From the NCBI RefSeq assembly GCF_020907405.1, contig NZ_JAJJOE010000009.1, positions 1-64,000 on the forward strand: a DNA stretch of 64,000 nt, read 5' to 3'. A program made the position numbers and the translations under genes. The stretch's first letter is position 1. The number at the start of each line of letters is the position of its first letter. The DNA comes from Arthrobacter sp. zg-Y769 (GTDB taxonomy: Bacteria > Actinomycetota > Actinomycetes > Actinomycetales > Micrococcaceae). The notes under the pieces were generated by a model. The model ran no database searches. It saw only the letters and a list, made by a program, of their open reading frames with translations, and was not told the origin of the DNA. This document shows, piece by piece, positions 26,332-35,099 of this stretch.

Positions 26332-26922
26332 ATGGTTGCACAACCCAGCGCACGAAACCGTCTGCTTGACGCCGCCGAAGAGCTCGCCTTCACGCAGGGC
26401 GTCGCGGCAACGCCGGTGGACCGGATCCTGCAGCGCGCCAACGTCGCGCCGGCGACCCTGTATGCGCACTTCGGCAACAAGGAAGGCCTGATCGCGGCGG
26501 CGCTGCGCCGCCGGCTGGAGAACTGGGATGCGGCCTGGCAGCTCGAAATCGCTGCCGCCGCCACCGACCGGGACCGGCTGCTGGCGGTCTTTCCGGCCCT
26601 CACGAGCTACCGGTCCGGCGCGTCCGCCGCGCGCTGGTGCGCCGCGCTCGGCGTCGCCGCGGAAACCGCCGACCCGGGCCAGCAGCTCGCCGAAACCCTG
26701 TCGCAGGATACCCAGCTGCTCACCGACCGCTTCCGCGAACTGGCCGTGCCGGTGGTCGGTGCCGACGACGCCGCCGCAGTGGCGGCCCACCTGCTGCTGA
26801 TCTTCACCGGCGTCCTGGGCATGCTGCTCCGCGGTGCGTCTCCGGCGGAAGCGGCCGCTACGGGCCGCGCCACCGCGGAGTTCGTCATTGACGGGTTCGG
26901 CTCGTCCCGCTCGGCAACGTAG
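26332..26922 (+). CDS. TetR-family transcriptional regulator
   Basis: This 196-residue regulator has an N-terminal helix-turn-helix around residues 25-50 (VDRILQRANVAPATLYAHFGNKEGL), typical of TetR, and a variable ligand domain. The ATG at 26332 is preferred over a TTG at 26305. The gene is divergent from the MFS transporter and shares its control region, so it probably represses both; the inducer is unknown. Its 3' end overlaps the convergent gene at 26885-27427 by 38 bases. Confidence 0.9.
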   Translation: MVAQPSARNRLLDAAEELAFTQGVAATPVDRILQRANVAPATLYAHFGNKEGLIAAALRRRLENWDAAWQLEIAAAATDRDRLLAVFPALTSYRSGASAARWCAALGVAAETADPGQQLAETLSQDTQLLTDRFRELAVPVVGADDAAAVAAHLLLIFTGVLGMLLRGASPAEAAATGRATAEFVIDGFGSSRSAT

Positions 26923-27427
26923 TTCCGCCGGTCGGGGATGTTCCTCCTTGCGACGACGACGGCGGCCCCTTGCGTGCCGGAGCCTCGCCGGGGCTGAGGT
27001 ACTCGACGTCGCGGCGGCCGTCGGTGAGGATCCGCAGGTCCTCGTCCAGGTTCCGCCGCAGCTCCATCAGCGCGAACTGGTAGCTGCCCGGATCGGCGGC
27101 GACCTCGCGCAGGTAGCGGTTGCTGGCGGCCGACATCCGCATCAAGACCTCCACGGCACCGGAACCGGGCGTGAGGTGCGCGAGTGTCTCCATCACGTTT
27201 TCCCGCAGATCCTGCACGGCGGACCGGTGCCGGGCTTCCATTGGTCCGGCCTCCGCCGGCTGCGGCTCGATCTGGGCCAGCGACCGTTTCAGGTGCAGAT
27301 AGGTGACCAGTTCGTTCAGTGCCCGGGACTCGTGCCGCCGGTTCAAACTGCGCTTGGTCAGCCAGCCGGCGGCGAACCCGGTCAGCAGCCCGAGGACGGG
27401 CCAGAGAACGTTCCAGATCCAGTCCAT
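26885..27427 (-). CDS. Unknown membrane-anchored protein
   Basis: This 180-residue protein has a single N-terminal membrane segment (residues about 5-22, IWNVLWPVLGLLTGFAAGW), then a charged helical region and a low-complexity Ser/Gly/Thr tail. The frame extends upstream to 27583, but ATG 27427 places the hydrophobic segment at the N-terminus and is preferred. I recognise no family. It overlaps the TetR gene at its 3' end and is divergent from the excalibur lipoprotein gene. Confidence 0.65.
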   Translation of the reverse strand: MDWIWNVLWPVLGLLTGFAAGWLTKRSLNRRHESRALNELVTYLHLKRSLAQIEPQPAEAGPMEARHRSAVQDLRENVMETLAHLTPGSGAVEVLMRMSAASNRYLREVAADPGSYQFALMELRRNLDEDLRILTDGRRDVEYLSPGEAPARKGPPSSSQGGTSPTGGTTLPSGTSRTRQ

Positions 27428-27608
27428 GGCTGCCTCCCGTGTCGGCGTGCAGAAGAGGTTACTGGCCTGTGCGGGCAGCGGCCAGAGGGCAGCGGCAGTA
27501 CCGGGTGGAAATTGGCGGTTCCGGTTGCTGTCTTCGCCTCCACAAGTCCTGTAGCCTTTGGGTCGATGCATTCGCATCCACATTCACTGTCTTGTCCATG
27601 GGGGACCT

Positions 27609-28445
27609 ATGACTGTTTTGCCCACCGGCCGCACCGCGTCAACGACGGCCCGCGGCACCGTATCTTCTGCCCGCTCCCGGGTACTGACCCTCGGTGCGCT
27701 TGCGCTCAGCACCGTCGTCGTCCTGTCCGGTTGCGGCGGCGGCGACGCCGAGCCCGCGGCCGCTACGCCGTCGCCCACCAAGACCACCGCGTCTCCCACG
27801 CCGACGCCGACCCCGACCGTCACGCAGATCGCCAACAAGGCCTGCAAGACCGCCGGTGTCACCCGGACGCAGAAGCAGGCTGCAACCACCAGCCCCACAC
27901 CCACCCCGACGGCCTCCACCAAGTCCGCCAAGGCCTCGCCGTCGCCGTCCTCTTCTCCGTCCCCGTCCCCGTCCGCGACAACGGCTTCGCCGTCTCCCAC
28001 GGCGACTTCGCAGTCCGTGGTCTACGTCTGCACAGAAAACGACAACGGCCTGCTCGTCTGGATGGACGAGGACAGCTCCAAAAAGCTCGTTGCCGAGCGA
28101 CAGGCAGCTGCCGACAAGAAAGCCGCCGATGAAGCCGCCGCAGCAGCGGAGCAACAGCGTCTTGACGACGAGGCAGCTGCAGAGGCACAACGGCTCGCTG
28201 ATGAGCAGGCCGCCGCGGCGGAAGCTCAGCGGCTGGCGGAGGAACAGGCCCGCCAGCAGGTTGCTCCAGCGCCGCCTGCTCCCGCCCCCGTGGTCCCGGC
28301 TCCGGCCCCGCCCGCACCGCCGGCCAGCGTTTACTACCCCAACTGCACGGCAGCCCGAAACGCAGGCGGCGCTCCCGTTTACGCCGGCGGACCCGGGTAC
28401 GGAACACACCTGGACCGCGACGGCGACGGCGTCGGCTGCGAGTAA
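27609..28445 (+). CDS. Lipoprotein with C-terminal excalibur calcium-binding domain
   Basis: This 278-residue protein has a signal peptide ending in a lipobox LSGC, so it is likely anchored outside the membrane. A Thr/Pro/Ser-rich linker follows. Then comes a module with YVCTENDNGLLVWM, a long Ala/Glu/Gln coiled-coil-like helix, a Pro/Ala linker, and a terminal excalibur domain (YYPNCTAARNAG ... DRDGDGVGCE) with the calcium-loop pattern DxDxDG. ATG 27609 follows GGGGGACCT. The LVWM module reappears in the next gene. A hairpin terminator follows the stop. Confidence 0.85.
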   Translation: MTVLPTGRTASTTARGTVSSARSRVLTLGALALSTVVVLSGCGGGDAEPAAATPSPTKTTASPTPTPTPTVTQIANKACKTAGVTRTQKQAATTSPTPTPTASTKSAKASPSPSSSPSPSPSATTASPSPTATSQSVVYVCTENDNGLLVWMDEDSSKKLVAERQAAADKKAADEAAAAAEQQRLDDEAAAEAQRLADEQAAAAEAQRLAEEQARQQVAPAPPAPAPVVPAPAPPAPPASVYYPNCTAARNAGGAPVYAGGPGYGTHLDRDGDGVGCE

Positions 28446-28473
28446 TCCACCCCGAGTTTCGGGAAGCAGTAGA

Positions 28474-28514
28474 TGTTGCCCTTGGACCCGCCTAGCGTGG
28501 TTCCAAGGGCAACA
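28474..28514 (+). terminator. Hairpin terminator after the excalibur lipoprotein gene
   Basis: A perfect 13-bp stem (28474-28486 with 28502-28514, arm TGTTGCCCTTGGA) with a 15-base loop, 28 bases after the stop. There is no strong T-run. Confidence 0.65.
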
Positions 28515-28623
28515 CCCGTTTAACGGCTCCGGCATCCCGGAGAGGACGGCGGCGTTGCCGTTCCAAGCCAGCCGGGGTCCACGGACCGGGGGCGGCCGGC
28601 CCGCACCACACCGCTGAGGCATC

Positions 28624-29832
28624 ATGGCGTACGAATCAACACCAGCAGCAGCCCCCTCCAATCCGTCCATGCCGCAGCGAAGTCCCGGTCTCCGCAATCC
28701 CCGCTCTGCCTGGTTAGTCATCGGTCTGGCCGCCGGGTTGCTGTGGGTCGCCGCCCTGCAGGGCAGCCTGGGCGTCATTGTGTGGATGCTGGCCACCGGA
28801 TCGCTGCTGGTGCTCACCGCGCTGTATGCGCTGGGTTTCCGACGCCGTAGCTGGGCCGGGCTCGACACCCTCGAACAGCGGAAATTTGCCCTGTCCCTCG
28901 GCGCCGTGGTGCTGGTGGTCGGCATGGTTGCAGGCGTCGTCTCGACACCGGATCCCGTTCCGGGCTCCGTCTCCGAGGACGCCGCAGGCCTCGAGCCCCG
29001 GCCGGACCTTTTCGCTTTCCCGACGACGACGCCGCCACCCGGGTCCGTGCTCCGGCAGGCACTCCCGCCGGACGTGGAGGACTCAGTGGAAGAAGCCGAG
29101 CCGGACATGTTTGCGGTGCTGGGGGATACGTCCAATGAGGAGCCGGCTGACGAGGCTTCGATTGCGGATGCAGTTTGCGGAACCCCGGGGCAATCCCGTG
29201 TGCAGCGGCAGATCGAGTACCGCTGCACCCACAACTCGGCCGGGGACCTGGTCTGGATGGAGAGCGGCATGGCAGATCAACTGGCGGAGGAACGCGCGGC
29301 CGCGGTGCAGCAGGCCGAGACGGCACGCCGGGCCGAGGAGGAACGAGCACGGCAGGCCTACGCCGAGTGGGAACAGGAGATGGCACAGCGCAGGGCAGCC
29401 GAAGAACGGGCACGGGAAGACGCCCAGGCGCCCCCGCCGCCGAACCCGGCCAATCCGCCGGGGAACCAGCCGCAGCCCCCGCCGATTGAACCGCCGGGAA
29501 AGCCTCCGGTAGAACCGCCGCCCGGACCGGGCGAGCCGCCCGCGGAACCGCCCCCGGAACCGGCGCAACCGCCTAGCGAGCCGCCAACCTCGCCGCCGAG
29601 CCCGGACCCCACAGCGCCGCCGTCGGTTCCGCCGACGCCGCCGGGACCCACCGACCCGCCGGACCCGGGAACTCCGGAACCGGACATCCCGATTCTTCCG
29701 CCGGAATTCCCGGTCCCGCCCAACCCGCCTTCGCCGCCGCGGCCAACCCCGCCGTCGTCGTTCGCACCGCCGTCTGTGGCACCGGAGGCGACCGAGGCGG
29801 CCGTCGAAGCGGGACTGCCCGCGGACCGGTAG
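28624..29832 (+). CDS. Two-span membrane protein with Pro-rich extracytoplasmic tail
   Basis: This 402-residue protein has membrane segments near residues 30-65 and 88-108. An extracytoplasmic part follows with YRCTHNSAGDLVWM at about residue 198, then an Ala/Glu/Gln/Arg helix, and a final 150 residues dominated by Pro, Glu and Gly. The LVWM module with its following helix is clearly the same as in the excalibur lipoprotein just upstream, but no excalibur domain is present here. The Pro-rich tail could span the cell wall. Function is unknown. ATG 28624 follows GAGG. It ends 18 bases from the convergent gcdH. Confidence 0.7.
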   Translation: MAYESTPAAAPSNPSMPQRSPGLRNPRSAWLVIGLAAGLLWVAALQGSLGVIVWMLATGSLLVLTALYALGFRRRSWAGLDTLEQRKFALSLGAVVLVVGMVAGVVSTPDPVPGSVSEDAAGLEPRPDLFAFPTTTPPPGSVLRQALPPDVEDSVEEAEPDMFAVLGDTSNEEPADEASIADAVCGTPGQSRVQRQIEYRCTHNSAGDLVWMESGMADQLAEERAAAVQQAETARRAEEERARQAYAEWEQEMAQRRAAEERAREDAQAPPPPNPANPPGNQPQPPPIEPPGKPPVEPPPGPGEPPAEPPPEPAQPPSEPPTSPPSPDPTAPPSVPPTPPGPTDPPDPGTPEPDIPILPPEFPVPPNPPSPPRPTPPSSFAPPSVAPEATEAAVEAGLPADR

Positions 29833-29850
29833 CGCGGTAATCCGGGCAAC

Positions 29851-31098
29851 CTACCGGAACGCGGAGATCCCCGTGATGTGCTGGCCCAGGATGAGGGTGT
29901 GCACCTCGTCGGTGCCTTCGTAGGTCCGCACCGATTCGAGGTTGTTTGCATGCCGCAGCGGCGAGTAGTCCAGGGTGATGCCGTTGCCGCCGAGAATTGC
30001 ACGGGCCTCCCGGCAGATAGCGATTGCTTCGCGGACGTTGTTCAGTTTGCCCACGGAAATCTGCACCGGTTCCAGCGTGCCCGCGTCCTTGAGCCGGCCG
30101 GTATGGATCGCCAGCAGCACGCCCTTCTGAATTTCCAGCAGCATGTTCACCAGCTTCTCCTGGGTGATCTGATAGGCGGCCAGCGGCTTGTCGAACTGCA
30201 GCCGTTCCAGCGAATACTTCAGGGCCTCCTCATAGCTGTCCCGGGCCGCACCCATCGAACCCCAGAGGATCCCGTAGCGGGCTTCGTTCAGGCAGGAGAA
30301 CGGGCCGCGCAGCCCCTTCGCCCCGGGCAGCAGCGCCGAATCGGGCAGCCGCACGTCCTCCAGGAACACATCGCACTGGATGGAGGCACGCATGGAGAGC
30401 TTCGGTTCAATGGGCACGGCGGAGAAACCGGGGGTGTCCGTGGGGACGAGGAAGCCGCGGACGCTGTCGTCGGTCTGCGCCCAGATGACGGCGACGTCGG
30501 CAATGGAGGCCAGCCCGATCCACCGTTTGGCGCCGTGCAGGACCCAGCCGTCGCCGTCGTGCCGAGCAAAGGTACTCATGCTGGACGGGTCGGAGCCGGC
30601 GGTGGGTTCGGTGAGCCCGAAGCAGCCGATCAGCTCGCCGCGGGCCATGCCCGGCAGGTACCGGTTCTTCTGCTCCTCGGAGCCCCATTTATGGATGGCG
30701 GTCATGGCCAGCGAACCCTGCACGGAGACGAAGGTGCGCAGGCCCGAGTCGCCGGCCTCCAGTTCCATGGCGGCAATCCCGTATTCGACGGCGGAGCGGC
30801 CGGGGCAGCCGTAGCCCTCCAGATGCATGCCGAGCAGCCCGAGGCCGCCGAGTTCCCGGACGATCTCCACCGGGAAGACCGCGTCCTCGTACCAGTCCTT
30901 GATGTTCGGGCGGATGCGTTCGTCCACGAAGGCGCGGACTTTCGCGCGGAGGGCGAGTTCGTCTTCGGTGAGGAGTCCGTCCAGGCCGAGGACGTCCGAC
31001 GCCGCGCGGAGCGCCTCGAGGTCCGGCGCGGCCGGGGCCGTCGCGGGTGAAGGCGCGGTGGACGCGGAGGCGGCGGACGGCGTCGTGGGCGTGCTCAT
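29851..31098 (-). CDS. gcdH: Glutaryl-CoA dehydrogenase-like acyl-CoA dehydrogenase
   Basis: This 415-residue flavoenzyme has the acyl-CoA dehydrogenase fold. The C-terminal RTYEGTDEVH contains the catalytic base at E394 in the position typical of glutaryl-CoA dehydrogenases, and SVQGSLAM near the middle matches the same subfamily. It would oxidise and decarboxylate glutaryl-CoA to crotonyl-CoA in lysine/tryptophan or glutarate degradation. The first 25 residues are an Ala/Pro/Ser/Thr-rich extension. It is divergent from a thiolase gene, which could handle the downstream acetoacetyl-CoA. Confidence 0.85.
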   Translation of the reverse strand: MSTPTTPSAASASTAPSPATAPAAPDLEALRAASDVLGLDGLLTEDELALRAKVRAFVDERIRPNIKDWYEDAVFPVEIVRELGGLGLLGMHLEGYGCPGRSAVEYGIAAMELEAGDSGLRTFVSVQGSLAMTAIHKWGSEEQKNRYLPGMARGELIGCFGLTEPTAGSDPSSMSTFARHDGDGWVLHGAKRWIGLASIADVAVIWAQTDDSVRGFLVPTDTPGFSAVPIEPKLSMRASIQCDVFLEDVRLPDSALLPGAKGLRGPFSCLNEARYGILWGSMGAARDSYEEALKYSLERLQFDKPLAAYQITQEKLVNMLLEIQKGVLLAIHTGRLKDAGTLEPVQISVGKLNNVREAIAICREARAILGGNGITLDYSPLRHANNLESVRTYEGTDEVHTLILGQHITGISAFR

Positions 31099-31202
31099 GG
31101 TTCCTCCTGCTGCCGCAGCGCTGCGGCCGAAACTGGACGGTTGTGCTCAGGTTGGTGTTGCCCAAGTCACACTACTATTTCGCGGGCAGTACCATTTCCA
31201 GC

Positions 31203-32387
31203 ATGACTGAGGCTTATCTGGTGTCCGGCGTCCGCACTCCCGTCGGCCGCTACGCCGGTGCCCTCTCCAGCGTCCGGCCCGACGATCTCGCGGCTCTGGT
31301 GCTTCGGGAAGCGGTGAGCCGCGCGGGAGTTCGCCCGGCCGACGTCGACGAGGTGCTCCTGGGCAACACGAACCAGGCCGGGGAGGACAATCGGAACGTG
31401 GCGCGGATGGCGACCCTGCTCGCCGGGTTCCCGGACACGGTGCCGGCGATGACGGTGAACCGGCTCTGCGCCTCCGGGCTCAGCGCGATCATCACCGCGG
31501 CGCAGATGATCCGCTCGGGGGCGGCTGACATTGTGGTGGCCGGGGGAGTGGAGTCCATGTCCCGGGCGCCGTGGGTGCTGGCGAAACCGGAGAAGGCCTT
31601 TGCCAAGCCGGGGGAGCTGGCGGACTCGGCGATCGGCGCCCGGTTTACCAACCCGAAGTTCTACGACCTGCCCGGCACCACCTATTCCATGCCGGAAACC
31701 GCCGAGGAGCTGGCCGCCCGGGACGGAATCTCCCGCGAGGACTCCGACGCGTTCGCGCTGCGCTCGCATACCCGGGCGCTGGCCGCCATTGACGAGGGCC
31801 GGTTCACTGACGAGATTGTGCCGGTGGAAACGAAGAACGGCGTGGTCAAGACGGACGAGGGTCCGCGCCGGGGAACCAGCATCGAAGCCCTGGCGAAGCT
31901 GCGGCCCATCGTGCGGTCCGACGGCGTGGTGACCGCCGGGAACTCGAGCTCGCTGAACGACGGCGCGTCCGCCGTCGTCGTCGCCAGCGCCGACGCGGTC
32001 CGCCGGCTGGGGCTGAACGCCCGCGCCCGGATTGTCGACGGCGCCTCCGCCGGGGTGGCGCCCGCGGTGATGGGGATCGGGCCGGTGCCGGCGACGCAAA
32101 AGGTGCTGGACCGGGCCGGCTGGTCGCTCGGCGACATCGACGCCGTGGAGCTGAACGAGGCCTTCGCCGCCCAGTCGCTGGCCTGCATGCGCGCGCTGAA
32201 CCTGGACGAGTCAATCGTGAACCGCGACGGCGGCGCCATTGCTTTGGGGCATGCGCTGGGATCATCCGGGTCCCGGCTCACGGTGACCATGCTGAACCGG
32301 ATGGAACGCGAGGGTGCTTCCCGCGGCCTGGTGACCATGTGCGTGGGATTGGGGCAGGGCGTGTCGATGCTGCTGGAGCGGGTTTGA
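31203..32387 (+). CDS. Acetyl-CoA acyltransferase (thiolase)
   Basis: This 394-residue thiolase has the nucleophilic cysteine C89 in NRLCASGLSAI, the second signature NEAFAAQ, and the C-terminal GGAIALGHALGSSG and CVGLGQG motifs with the catalytic His and second Cys. It could be a beta-ketoadipyl-CoA or general 3-ketoacyl-CoA thiolase; sequence alone does not decide. The ATG at 31203 is chosen because the family begins MTEAYLVSGVRTPVG. It is divergent from gcdH, with a 104-base shared promoter region. Confidence 0.9.
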   Translation: MTEAYLVSGVRTPVGRYAGALSSVRPDDLAALVLREAVSRAGVRPADVDEVLLGNTNQAGEDNRNVARMATLLAGFPDTVPAMTVNRLCASGLSAIITAAQMIRSGAADIVVAGGVESMSRAPWVLAKPEKAFAKPGELADSAIGARFTNPKFYDLPGTTYSMPETAEELAARDGISREDSDAFALRSHTRALAAIDEGRFTDEIVPVETKNGVVKTDEGPRRGTSIEALAKLRPIVRSDGVVTAGNSSSLNDGASAVVVASADAVRRLGLNARARIVDGASAGVAPAVMGIGPVPATQKVLDRAGWSLGDIDAVELNEAFAAQSLACMRALNLDESIVNRDGGAIALGHALGSSGSRLTVTMLNRMEREGASRGLVTMCVGLGQGVSMLLERV

Positions 32388-32497
32388 TGTCCGGCGTTAG
32401 GCTGAGAGCCGTGACCGGACTGGCGCGGCGGTCCTAGCCGCGGCAGCTTCACTTTCACTTAGTCTCGAATAAACCAGTCTCAAACGGGGGTATCGCC

Positions 32498-32935
32498 GTG
32501 GCATTGTTCAGTACGAAACCGATTGTGGAGAAGAAGGAACAGTGGACAGCGTCCCAGCCGCCGCAGGAGGTTCTGGACGCACTGGCTTCGGCGTTCGAAT
32601 CCCACGGAGAAGACGTCCGGCGGGAAAAGTGGTCGCTTGAGGTGCATATGGGTTCAAACGCGCTCTACCGGACGTTGGGCAACATGACGGCTGAAGGCCG
32701 CGCGAATATACCGGTGGCCTTGACCTTCACGGCGTCCCAGTCCGGTACCGGCTCCGCCATCGAAGTCCACGCGTCCGACACCTTCGGCTTTCGATTGGGC
32801 AGCGGAAAGGCCTTCGGAGTTCCGGAGACCTTCAACCGGCGGCTGGAGGAGTTCCTCAGCTATGCCGCAGGGGTGATCGGCATCGACCGTCCCGTCAGCG
32901 GACCCGTCCCTGCCCCGCCTCGCTTCAACTTCTAG
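32498..32935 (+). CDS. Small unknown protein
   Basis: This 145-residue protein has no recognised domain, no signal peptide and no membrane segment. The sequence alternates short strands and helices (EVLDALASAFESHG, then WSLEVHMGSNALYRTLG), suggesting a compact alpha/beta fold. The GTG at 32498 follows ACGGGGG. It is in the thiolase direction but 110 bases away, and convergent with the next gene. Confidence 0.65.
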   Translation: MALFSTKPIVEKKEQWTASQPPQEVLDALASAFESHGEDVRREKWSLEVHMGSNALYRTLGNMTAEGRANIPVALTFTASQSGTGSAIEVHASDTFGFRLGSGKAFGVPETFNRRLEEFLSYAAGVIGIDRPVSGPVPAPPRFNF

Positions 32936-32974
32936 GCCGCCGGGCTAGCGTCTGGACAGCCGGTTAGAAGAACC

Positions 32975-33769
32975 TCACCAACGGACCCGCGGGACTGCAT
33001 TCTTGGGAATTCCTGTTTGCCAATTCGGGGGTCCGGGTATCTCGTCGGGAGTGGTAAGGAAGTCATCCAATGCCTTCTCCGCCATGCTCAAATCGTGGAC
33101 GAACACCACGGGTTCCTCATACTCCTGCGGCGCGGTGACGCGGAAGCGGGAATCCGCCGCAGTACCCGAAGATGACCGATCGACAATCAGTACGGCCCAT
33201 GTTTCCTGGGTGTCAACATCGGGATTGCGGTGGCACACCAGGCCTGTCGTGATGCTTCCGGAGATCTGCAGGTGCGCAGACCCATGCTCGATCAGTATTG
33301 CCGGCTTCGCCTTCCGTCCCCCGGTCATTGCGCTCAATTCAGTAACTGCAGCCTGCCGGATTTCCCCTACCGAGTTGAACCCTCGGTACCCTAAAAACCA
33401 CTCGCCCTGGCGGGCATTCTTGCGCCGCGCGATCCGCACCTCCTGCAGGCCTATTCCCATCAGCATGCCGACAATGAAACCTAGAACCCAGACAAATCCG
33501 GGCATACCGACAATGAAAACGGGCATAAATGAGCCAACAAAGACGGGGAAGAAAATCCACGGCGACCGGATCGGAAGCAGTATGAATACTGCGCCAAAGA
33601 GCAGACCCGCCCCGAGCAAGGGGAAATCAGGGCGCAACATTCCCTGATATCCGTTGAGCAGGACGTACACGGCGCCAGCCAACGCCGTAACAGGAAAAAT
33701 GAGCGGCGAAAAGAGGAACTTACGGGAAGGACGTACTCCGCCCTTCAAAGCACCGGGCTGTTGTGACAT
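32975..33769 (-). CDS. Unknown four-span membrane protein
   Basis: This 264-residue protein has about four hydrophobic segments in residues 15-110, then a positively charged stretch and a soluble C-terminal domain (about 120-264). No known motif was seen. The ATG at 33769 is close to the start of the divergent VOC gene. AT content is higher than in neighbours, which may indicate acquisition. Confidence 0.65.
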   Translation of the reverse strand: MSQQPGALKGGVRPSRKFLFSPLIFPVTALAGAVYVLLNGYQGMLRPDFPLLGAGLLFGAVFILLPIRSPWIFFPVFVGSFMPVFIVGMPGFVWVLGFIVGMLMGIGLQEVRIARRKNARQGEWFLGYRGFNSVGEIRQAAVTELSAMTGGRKAKPAILIEHGSAHLQISGSITTGLVCHRNPDVDTQETWAVLIVDRSSSGTAADSRFRVTAPQEYEEPVVFVHDLSMAEKALDDFLTTPDEIPGPPNWQTGIPKNAVPRVRW

Positions 33770-33860
33770 GAATGAGACCTTTCATAAATCCAGCAAAGAG
33801 CGAGTTAGCGGAGCTGATCCTATCCTTGAAAGGGAGCAGCAATCCTTTAGGCTTCACGGC

Positions 33861-34253
33861 ATGACTGCCTTGATTTCCCACACGTCCTTCGACAGCCTCG
33901 ATGCCCACGCCCAGTCGGTGTTCTGGGCCAAGGTGCTCGATTTCCACGAAGACCCCGAGGATCCCAACCAGCCCGACGACGACGAGTGCATGATCTCCTC
34001 CGCCGACGGCTCCCAGCGGCTGCTGTTCATCAACGTTCCGGACCGTAAACAGGTCAAGAACCGGGTGCACCTGGATCTGCAGCCTGCAGAGGTCGGCGGC
34101 CGCGACGAGGAGCTCGCACGGCTGCTGGCACTGGGCGCCACCGAGGTTGCCGACCGGCGCCTGCCGGACGGGACGGGCTGGGTGGTGCTCGCCGACCCGG
34201 AGGGCAATGAATTCTGCATCCTGCGCAGTGAGGCGGAGCGCTCAGCGGTCTAG
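33861..34253 (+). CDS. VOC-family (glyoxalase/bleomycin-resistance fold) protein
   Basis: This 130-residue protein has the paired beta-alpha-beta pattern of vicinal-oxygen-chelate proteins, ending in DPEGNEFCIL, the typical last strand with a metal-site Glu. Substrate is unknown. ATG 33861 is the start consistent with family length; an open frame continues upstream without similarity. It converges on the last gene of the ter operon. Confidence 0.85.
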   Translation: MTALISHTSFDSLDAHAQSVFWAKVLDFHEDPEDPNQPDDDECMISSADGSQRLLFINVPDRKQVKNRVHLDLQPAEVGGRDEELARLLALGATEVADRRLPDGTGWVVLADPEGNEFCILRSEAERSAV

Positions 34254-34292
34254 GGACTGGAATGGTCGCCCTCGCCCCGCACGAGCCCGAGC

Positions 34293-35099
34293 CTAGCTCC
34301 GCACCAGCCCCAGCATCCGCCGGACAATCTCTTCCCCGGCCAGGATTCCGCGCGCCTCGGTGACCTGCAGGTGCGGCTCGAAGTAGCCGGCGTCGTCCAG
34401 TTCGCCGTGCGCGGGACGGAAGGCGATGTCGGCGCACTCCAGCATCGGGCGGTCCAGCAGGGAATCCCCGGCCGCGATGATGCGGTCGGCACCGATCCGG
34501 CGGGCGACCTCGGCCACGGCCTGCTGCTTGGTCACCGGAGTGGGCACGCAGTAGAGCTTGCGTCCCTGCAATGACACCGTCCAGCCGCGTGCATCGCACC
34601 AGTCCTCCAGACCCAGCAGGAACTCGCCGGGGAGGGCATCTCGATCCACAATCGCGTACGCGAACAGGTCCTCCGCGGAACGAAGCTTCAGAATCCAATC
34701 ATGGAATTCAGGACGGCCCAGGTAAGCCTCGATCTCGGCCAGCGGCGCACACCCGGACGTGACGAGACCGCGCACGGAAGCCTGCCAGTCGGCGTCGGGC
34801 TCCCCGTGATGGAGGATGACGCCGCCGTTGGTGGTGACCGCATACTCGGGCGTGGGGCCGGGCAGCTGGATGCGCCGGTACTGCGCCACGGTCCGCGTGG
34901 TGACGGGTACAAACACGGAGGCCTCGGCGGCGGAGACCAGCAGCGCCTCGGCGGTCCGGGTCATAAAGGACAGCGGCTTACCCTCATAGACTTCGGCCAC
35001 CACCATCGCCGGCGCCAGGGCATCCTCGGTGTTCAGGAACAGCGCATTCGCGGAGTAGATCAGGGTGCGGTCCAGGTCGGACGCGAGCATCGTTTTCAC
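34293..35099 (-). CDS. HAD-family phosphatase of the ter-associated biosynthetic module
   Basis: This 268-residue HAD hydrolase has motif I ASDLDRTLI, motif II around VTTRT and motif IV AAGDSLLDRPML. HAD phosphatases of this kind accompany the PRTase/PELOTA proteins in the ter stress cluster described by comparative genomics (Anantharaman and colleagues), where they are predicted to remove phosphate from a nucleotide-like product. The GTG at 35099 overlaps the preceding stop as GTGA and is favoured for coupling; ATG 35090 is an alternative. It is the last gene of the operon. Confidence 0.85.
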   Translation of the reverse strand: MKTMLASDLDRTLIYSANALFLNTEDALAPAMVVAEVYEGKPLSFMTRTAEALLVSAAEASVFVPVTTRTVAQYRRIQLPGPTPEYAVTTNGGVILHHGEPDADWQASVRGLVTSGCAPLAEIEAYLGRPEFHDWILKLRSAEDLFAYAIVDRDALPGEFLLGLEDWCDARGWTVSLQGRKLYCVPTPVTKQQAVAEVARRIGADRIIAAGDSLLDRPMLECADIAFRPAHGELDDAGYFEPHLQVTEARGILAGEEIVRRMLGLVRS

